Source: Bacteroidota bacterium (GTDB taxonomy: Bacteria > Bacteroidota > Bacteroidia > 2-12-FULL-35-15). Taken from it: a stretch of DNA of 9,887 bases. This document shows positions 5,880 through 9,887 of the stretch, one piece after another. Where the stretch lies: NCBI GenBank assembly GCA_026391935.1, contig JAPLDC010000524.1:1-9887 (forward strand), read 5' to 3'. How positions within the stretch are numbered: position 1 is the first letter of the stretch; every line of letters starts with the position of its first letter. The notes under the pieces are model-generated. The model ran no database searches and was not told where the DNA came from. It saw nothing but the letters and a program-made list of their open reading frames with translations. The translations under genes were made by a program, and so were the position numbers.

Positions 5880-5958
5880 TTCAACGTTTGAAATTGAACG
5901 TTTGAGTTTCGAAGTAAAAAAATAGTTGGCAATTAATAACCAACAACTAACAACAAAT
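5880..5958 (+). repeat. Heptamer-phased repeats in the rpsK-rpsD spacer
   Basis: Five consecutive 7-nt words beginning with TT run from 5880 to 5914, alternating TTCAACG-like and TTTGAAA-like units. GTTCAA (5879-5884) pairs with TTGAAC (5894-5899). A second set of five 7-nt words runs from 5924 to 5958 (AGTTGGC-like, then AACCAAC-like), in which GTTGG (5925-5929) pairs with CCAAC (5940-5944). The whole spacer (5872-5969) is noncoding and ends in an A-rich stretch before the rpsD ATG. Confidence 0.7.
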
Positions 5959-5969
5959 AAAAAAATAAA

Positions 5970-6575
5970 ATGGCAAGATACATAGGCCCCAAATCAAGAA
6001 TAGCAAGAAAATTTAAAGAGCCAATTTTTGGTCCAGATAAAGTTTTAGAAAAAAAGAATTACCCTCCGGGACAACACGGTTTGTCAAAAAAACGTTCAAA
6101 ACAATCGGAGTATGCTGTTCAGTTGCAAGAAAAACAAAAAGCAAAATATACTTACGGGATTTTAGAGCGTCAGTTTGCTAAGATCTATACTATGGCGCAA
6201 CGTGCACACGGTGTTACAGGTGAGGTGTTATTGCAATTGATCGAGTCACGTATCGATAACGTAGTTTATCGTATGGGTATTGCTCCAACACGCAGTGGTG
6301 CACGTCAATTGGTAGGCCACCGTCACATTACGGTAAATGGGAGTGTAATGAATATCCCTTCTTATATTTTGAAAGCAGGTGATGTTGTTGCAGTTCGTGA
6401 GCGTTCAAAAACGTTAGAAGTAATAAACAATAGCATTTCTTCTGCAAGTAACCAGTTTCCTTGGATGGATTTTGATAAATCAACAATGACAGGAAAATTT
6501 ATTGCTGTTCCTGAAAGAATTCAGATCCCGGAAAATATTAAAGAACAACTTATTGTCGAGTTGTACTCTAAATAA
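5970..6575 (+). CDS. rpsD: 30S ribosomal protein S4
   Basis: S4 is a primary assembly protein that binds the 5' domain of 16S rRNA. In E. coli it also represses the alpha operon, which contains the same genes as here. The protein has 201 residues, full length, starting MARYIGPKSRIARKFKEPIFG. There is no cysteine anywhere, so the N-terminal zinc site found in some S4 proteins is absent. The segment YPPGQHGLSKKRSKQSEYAVQL is typical for Bacteroidota-type S4. The S4 RNA-binding domain occupies about 92-155 (ESRIDNVVYRMG, then GARQLVGHRHITVNG). The start is ATG 5970 with an A-rich leader and no Shine-Dalgarno sequence. Confidence 0.97.
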   Translation: MARYIGPKSRIARKFKEPIFGPDKVLEKKNYPPGQHGLSKKRSKQSEYAVQLQEKQKAKYTYGILERQFAKIYTMAQRAHGVTGEVLLQLIESRIDNVVYRMGIAPTRSGARQLVGHRHITVNGSVMNIPSYILKAGDVVAVRERSKTLEVINNSISSASNQFPWMDFDKSTMTGKFIAVPERIQIPENIKEQLIVELYSK

Positions 6576-6583
6576 TAGAGTTT

Positions 6584-6604
6584 TTGATAGATTTATTCTA
6601 TCAA
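6584..6604 (+). repeat. Hairpin in the rpsD-rpoA spacer
   Basis: TTGATAGA (6584-6591) pairs perfectly with TCTATCAA (6597-6604) over a 5-nt loop, and TAATA (6573-6577) can extend the stem to TATTA (6606-6610) across an asymmetric bulge. No T tract follows, so a complete terminator is unlikely. It could mark a processing or attenuation point between S4 and the alpha subunit. Confidence 0.5.
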
Positions 6605-6650
6605 TTATTAGACAAATAAAAATAGTATTTAACTAAATAAAATATAACAC

Positions 6651-7643
6651 ATGGCAATTTTAGCTTTTCAAAAACCTGATAAGGTGATTATGATTAACTC
6701 CAGTGAAACTGAAGGACAATTCGAATTCCGTCCTCTTGAGCCTGGCTATGGTATTACTGTTGGTAATGCTTTAAGAAGAATTTTATTGTCATCTTTAGAA
6801 GGTCATGCTATCACTACTATCAAAATAGAAGGTGTTGATCACGAATTTTCTACACTTAAAGGTGTTGCTGAAGATATTACGGAGATCATCTTGAACTTAA
6901 AACAAGTTCGTTTCAAAAAACAAATTGAAACAACTGATTTTGAAAAAGTAACTGTAACTGTTACCGGAAAAACTCAATTGACTGCAGGCGATATCGGTAA
7001 ATTTACTTCAGGATTCCAAGTATTGAATTCTGATCTTGTTATCTGTAACATGGAATCAAATGTTAAATTGAAAATTGAATTAACAATTGATAAAGGTCGA
7101 GGTTATGTTCCTGCAGAAGAGAACAAACCTGTAAATGCTCATGCCGGATTAATTCCAATTGACTCTATTTATACTCCAATAAAAAATGTTCAATACAGCA
7201 TCGAAAATTTCCGTGTTGAACAAAAAACAGATTATGAAAAGTTGATCATGAACATCACTACTGATGGTTCTATTCATCCAAAAGAAGCTTTGAAAGAAGC
7301 TGCTAAAATATTAATTCACCACTTCATGTTATTCTCTGATGAGCGTATTACTTTGGATACTGAAGAAAAAATGGCAACTGAAGAGTTTGATGAGACATCA
7401 TTACACATGCGTCAGTTACTTAAAACTAAATTAGTTGATATGGATCTTTCTGTTCGCGCTTTAAATTGCTTAAAAGCTGCTGACGTTGAAACATTGGCTG
7501 ACTTAGTATCATTCGCTAAACACGACCTATTAAAGTTCCGTAACTTCGGTAAAAAATCACTTACTGAATTAGAAGACTTAGTTGCTAATAAAGGCTTGAC
7601 TTTCGGAATGAACTTAGCAAAATATAAATTAGATAAAGAATAA
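6651..7643 (+). CDS. rpoA: DNA-directed RNA polymerase subunit alpha
   Basis: The alpha dimer nucleates assembly of RNA polymerase and its C-terminal domain contacts upstream promoter DNA and activators. The protein has 330 residues, a typical length. The N-terminal assembly domain (about 1-230) includes PLEPGYGITVGNALRRILLS and GVDHEFSTLKGVAEDITEI, followed later by HPKEALKEAAKILIHHF. A linker leads to the C-terminal domain (about 250-325), where VRALNCLK places an arginine at about residue 269, equivalent to the DNA-contacting Arg265 of E. coli, and NFGKKSLTE carries the second helix-hairpin-helix element. ATG 6651 has no Shine-Dalgarno sequence. The gene lies between rpsD and rplQ as in other bacteria. 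Confidence 0.98.
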   Translation: MAILAFQKPDKVIMINSSETEGQFEFRPLEPGYGITVGNALRRILLSSLEGHAITTIKIEGVDHEFSTLKGVAEDITEIILNLKQVRFKKQIETTDFEKVTVTVTGKTQLTAGDIGKFTSGFQVLNSDLVICNMESNVKLKIELTIDKGRGYVPAEENKPVNAHAGLIPIDSIYTPIKNVQYSIENFRVEQKTDYEKLIMNITTDGSIHPKEALKEAAKILIHHFMLFSDERITLDTEEKMATEEFDETSLHMRQLLKTKLVDMDLSVRALNCLKAADVETLADLVSFAKHDLLKFRNFGKKSLTELEDLVANKGLTFGMNLAKYKLDKE

Positions 7644-7645
7644 AC

Positions 7646-7716
7646 GGATTTTGGATTAATGGATTTTAGATGTTGGACGTCTAATATCTAACATCTAATA
7701 TCTAAATACTAAAACA
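7646..7716 (+). repeat. Heptamer-phased inverted repeat in the rpoA-rplQ spacer
   Basis: Ten 7-nt words run almost without interruption from 7646 to 7716, with one extra base at 7660. The first half uses GGATTTT and AGATGTT types; the second half uses their near complements, TAATATC and TAACATC types. TTAGATGTT (7666-7674) is the exact reverse complement of AACATCTAA (7690-7698), giving a 9-bp stem with a 15-nt loop. The repeat occupies almost the whole 76-nt spacer and ends just before the rplQ ATG. Confidence 0.78.
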
Positions 7717-7719
7717 AAA

Positions 7720-8214
7720 ATGAGACACGGAGATAAATTAAACAACTTAGGAAGAAAAACAGCTCACCGCAAAGCGATGTTGGCGAATATGGCTAGCTCT
7801 TTAATCCTACACAAACGTATAGCTACAACAGTAGCAAAAGCAAAAGCTTTAAGAATATATGTTGAGCCTCTTTTGACAAAATCAAAAGATGACAGCACTC
7901 ATTCAAGAAGAACAGTGTTTGCTTATTTAGGAAACAAAGAAGCGGTAGATATGCTTTTCAAAGAAATATCGTCTAAAATCGCTGATCGTCCAGGTGGATA
8001 TACCAGAATTTTAAAAACTGGTGCTCGTATGGGTGATAATGCTGATATGTGCTTTATTGAACTAGTTGACTACAACGAAAACATGTTAGCTGCTAAAGCT
8101 CCTGCTAAAGCTAAAACATCAAGACGTGGTGGTAAAAAGAAATCAACAGATACAACTGCTAAAACAGTTGAGAAATCTGAAGAATCAACAGATGACAGCG
8201 CAAAAAGTGAATAA
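7720..8214 (+). CDS. rplQ: 50S ribosomal protein L17
   Basis: L17 lies near the polypeptide exit tunnel of the large subunit. The core (about 1-118) is complete: it starts MRHGDKLNNLGRKTAHRKAM, then LILHKRIATTVAKAKALR, then RPGGYTRILKTGARMGDNADM and FIELVDYN. A C-terminal extension of about 45 residues follows, first Lys/Ala-rich (AAKAPAKAKTSRRGGKKK) and then acidic and Ser/Thr-rich. It gives a total of 164 residues, against about 120 for the short form of E. coli. Such tails are common in L17 of Bacteroidota and are probably disordered. It is the last gene before the intrinsic terminator at 8241. Confidence 0.98.
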   Translation: MRHGDKLNNLGRKTAHRKAMLANMASSLILHKRIATTVAKAKALRIYVEPLLTKSKDDSTHSRRTVFAYLGNKEAVDMLFKEISSKIADRPGGYTRILKTGARMGDNADMCFIELVDYNENMLAAKAPAKAKTSRRGGKKKSTDTTAKTVEKSEESTDDSAKSE

Positions 8215-8240
8215 TTTGTTAATTGAATATTTTTAATCTT

Positions 8241-8276
8241 AAAAAGGATAAAGTAATTTTGCTTTATCCTTTTTTT
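8241..8276 (+). terminator. Intrinsic terminator after rplQ
   Basis: AAAAAGGATAAAG (8241-8253) and CTTTATCCTTTTT (8262-8274) form a perfect 13-bp stem around an 8-nt loop, and the T run continues to 8276. The stem core GGATAAAG/CTTTATCC is followed directly by seven T residues, so this is a classic rho-independent terminator for the ribosomal operon. It lies only 24 nt before carA, so carA expression needs read-through or a promoter overlapping this region. Confidence 0.9.
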
Positions 8277-8282
8277 ATGACC

Positions 8283-8296
8283 TTTCTTTAAAGAAA
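8283..8296 (+). promoter_or_regulatory. Perfect 14-bp palindrome just before carA
   Basis: TTTCTTTAAAGAAA reads the same on both strands and ends 3 nt before the carA ATG. It could be an operator half-site pair or fold over the ribosome-binding region. AT-rich palindromes of this size also arise by chance, so function is unproven. Confidence 0.3.
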
Positions 8297-8299
8297 ACT

Positions 8300-9315
8300 A
8301 TGAAATATACACCTAAAGCTCCCGCAATTTTATTACTTGAAGATGGAAAAATATTTCACGGAAAAGCTGCCGGAAAGGTTGGTACTGCAACCGGAGAAAT
8401 TTGTTTTAACACAGGGATGACCGGGTATCAGGAGATCTTTACAGATCCTTCTTATTTCGGACAGATCATAGTAACAACCAATGTTCATATTGGTAACTAT
8501 GGAGTGAATAATGATGAAGTAGAATCAGATTCTATAAAAATAGCTGGATTGGTATGTAAGCAGTTTAATGAATTCCACTCTCGTAAACATTCAGATGGTT
8601 CTTTAAAGGACTATTTTCTTAACGGGAATATAGTTGCTATTTCAGATGTGGATACGCGCGCAATTGTGCGTTATATCCGTGATAAAGGAGCAATGAACTG
8701 TATTATTTCATCAGATGAGTTGAATGTGGAAGTGTTGAAAGAAAAACTTTCGAAAGTGCCTTCCATGGCTGGATTAGAGCTGTCATCAAAAGTAAGTACT
8801 ACAAAACCTTATTTTGTCGGAGACCCTAATTCTGATTATACGATGGATTTATGATATCCAACGGTCCTGGGGATCCTTCAGTGATGAAAGAGGAAATGGC
8901 TACTATCAAAAAAATAATTAATTCCGGTATCCCAACATTCGGTATATGTTTGGGACATCAACTAATTGCAGAAGCATCTGGTATTCCTACTTTTAAAATG
9001 CATAAAGGACATAGAGGAATAAATCAGCCTGTAAAAAATCTCATCACCGGAAAAAGCGAGATTACATCTCAAAATCACGGTTTCAGTGTAAAAGCGGAAG
9101 ATGTAGCGAAAGTAAAAAATATGGAAGTGACACATATAAATTTAAATGACGAGACTATAGAAGGATTACGTTATACCGACAGAAACGTATTCTCCGTACA
9201 ATACCATCCTGAAGCTTGCCCTGGGCCTTATGATGCACGATATTTATTTGATGATTTTATTACGATGATTTCATCCGTAAAAAAGAAAGAAAAGAAATCT
9301 GCAGTAACAGCATAA
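8300..9315 (+). pseudogene. carA: Carbamoyl-phosphate synthase small (glutaminase) subunit, internally deleted and frameshifted
   Basis: CarA hydrolyses glutamine and passes ammonia to CarB to make carbamoyl phosphate for pyrimidine and arginine synthesis. The N-terminal domain is intact from ATG 8300: LLLEDGKIFHGKAAG, then GEICFNTGMTGYQEIFTDPSY, then ISDVDTRAIVRYIRDKGAMN, up to PNSDYT at codon 181. The frame then stops at TGA 8852-8854. The class I amidotransferase domain resumes in another frame at 8842 (DGFMISNGPGDPS) with the catalytic cysteine in FGICLGHQL and the His/Glu pair in QYHPEACPG. The stretch that should join them, beginning like VAVLDFG and running through the first strands of the amidotransferase fold, is absent: about 40-45 codons. 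The two pieces, 8300-8854 and 8851-9315, should be read as one broken carA. It follows rplQ as in other Bacteroidota. Confidence 0.92.
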
Positions 9316-9336
9316 TCTGTTTTTAAAAAGCTAGAT

Positions 9337-9887
9337 CTATTTTTCTGGTAGATATACGTACAATCCCGCTTTCTCATTTTGTGTATTCTCGCAGGAAATA
9401 AATAACCTGTTTAAACTTTGATAGGCAATGCCCTCTGTTTTCCAATTCCCTTTATGTTTCCCGATCTCGATCCTTGTTTTTGTTCCTTCGAAAAAATCTT
9501 CATTCTTAAAATCATTCATTATCCATAGAAAAGAATTGATGGTAGAAGGCATATAGCCAATTAATGCCAATTGGTGTATTGATGAATTATAGCTGGCTCC
9601 GCAAATTCTTCCTCGCGAATTAAATTCTGAATACGGACTTATTAAATAAGTGCCGGGAGTTTTTGAAAGCTTGTAAACTCTTGTTTTATTATCACCTCGG
9701 TCTTTGGAAAATAAGTACAAATAATTTTCTATAGAAATAATTGACTCGCAATCGAAATCATTTTTATTATTTGATATAAATTTTTTTTGATCGGAATAAG
9801 AAAAATAAATGACTTCCGCTTTTACATGTGCTATTGGTAAATCGGAAATAGATTTTTTATCGATGATCAATATTTTCAAATCTGTCC
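9337..9887 (-). CDS. Uncharacterised protein, probably propeller-like, 5' end outside window
   Basis: The frame is open from the right edge (first complete codon at 9885-9883) to TAG at 9339-9337, giving 183 residues. The TTG at 9879 is probably internal because the frame stays open upstream to the edge. The visible part contains TDLKIL, VIYFSYSDQKKF, FDCESI, YLYLFSKDRG, YKLSKTPGTY, GRICGASY, then WKTEGIAY and RLFISCEN near the C-terminus. This pattern of short beta-strand blocks with acidic and aromatic turns recalls a propeller-like protein family I associate with Bacteroidota secreted proteins, but I cannot name a domain with certainty. No signal peptide can be judged, because the N-terminus is missing. 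It is convergent with carA (21-nt gap) and has no evident link to the ribosomal genes. Confidence 0.75.
   Translation of the reverse strand, partial: TDLKILIIDKKSISDLPIAHVKAEVIYFSYSDQKKFISNNKNDFDCESIISIENYLYLFSKDRGDNKTRVYKLSKTPGTYLISPYSEFNSRGRICGASYNSSIHQLALIGYMPSTINSFLWIMNDFKNEDFFEGTKTRIEIGKHKGNWKTEGIAYQSLNRLFISCENTQNEKAGLYVYLPEK

Noticed and set aside
8254..8299. Bacteroidota-type promoter (TTTG and TAnnTTTG) before carA
   Set aside because: A TTTG occurs at 8258-8261, but no TAnnTTTG lies at the expected distance.
8835..8850. Transposon or insertion-sequence excision scar in carA
   Set aside because: There is no terminal inverted repeat or target-site duplication at the junction. A simple deletion or assembly gap explains it.
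9325..9344. Possible bidirectional terminator between carA and the minus-strand gene
   Set aside because: The stem is nearly all A-T, broken by a two-base bulge, with a loop too small to close. It is not convincing as a terminator.

Overview
The window is a nearly complete spc/alpha ribosomal-protein operon from a member of the Bacteroidota. The assignment rests on AT-rich DNA, the gene order running from rpsH to rplQ and then carA, a cysteine-free S4, a zinc-free L36 with a lone Cys14, and mostly AT-rich start contexts without Shine-Dalgarno sequences. The order or genus cannot be read from the sequence. A partial gene at the right edge resembles a propeller-like protein family I associate with Bacteroidota.

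Layout, all on the + strand from 1 to 9315: rpsH (3' end only), rplF, rplR, rpsE, rpmD, rplO, secY, map, infA, rpmJ, rpsM, rpsK, rpsD, rpoA, rplQ. A strong intrinsic terminator (8241-8276) follows rplQ, then carA. A convergent minus-strand gene of unknown function runs off the right edge (9337-9887). Together the main block supplies 30S proteins (S8, S5, S13, S11, S4), 50S proteins (L6, L18, L30, L15, L36, L17), the Sec translocon pore SecY, N-terminal methionine processing (Map), initiation factor IF-1 and the RNA polymerase alpha subunit. rpmD (58 codons) and rpmJ (38 codons) are intact small genes.

Three genes are broken in this sequence. rplR has lost one T from a T run near 978-981. rpsK lacks about 50 N-terminal codons, including its start. 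carA lacks roughly 40-45 codons in the middle and is shifted out of frame at about 8841. L18 and S11 are core ribosomal proteins and the surrounding genes are intact, so sequencing or assembly error is the leading explanation. This cannot be decided from the window.

The spacers are the least ordinary part. Three of them (rpsE-rpmD, rpsK-rpsD, rpoA-rplQ) are built from degenerate 7-nt words kept in phase over 35-70 nt, with forward words followed by their complements so that the transcript could fold into hairpins. The rpmJ-rpsM spacer has related AT-rich words arranged so that two helices cross, as in a pseudoknot, just ahead of rpsM. Only rplF and map have a strong Shine-Dalgarno sequence. 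I see no mobile element, CRISPR array, tRNA or rRNA, and no undescribed multi-gene system.
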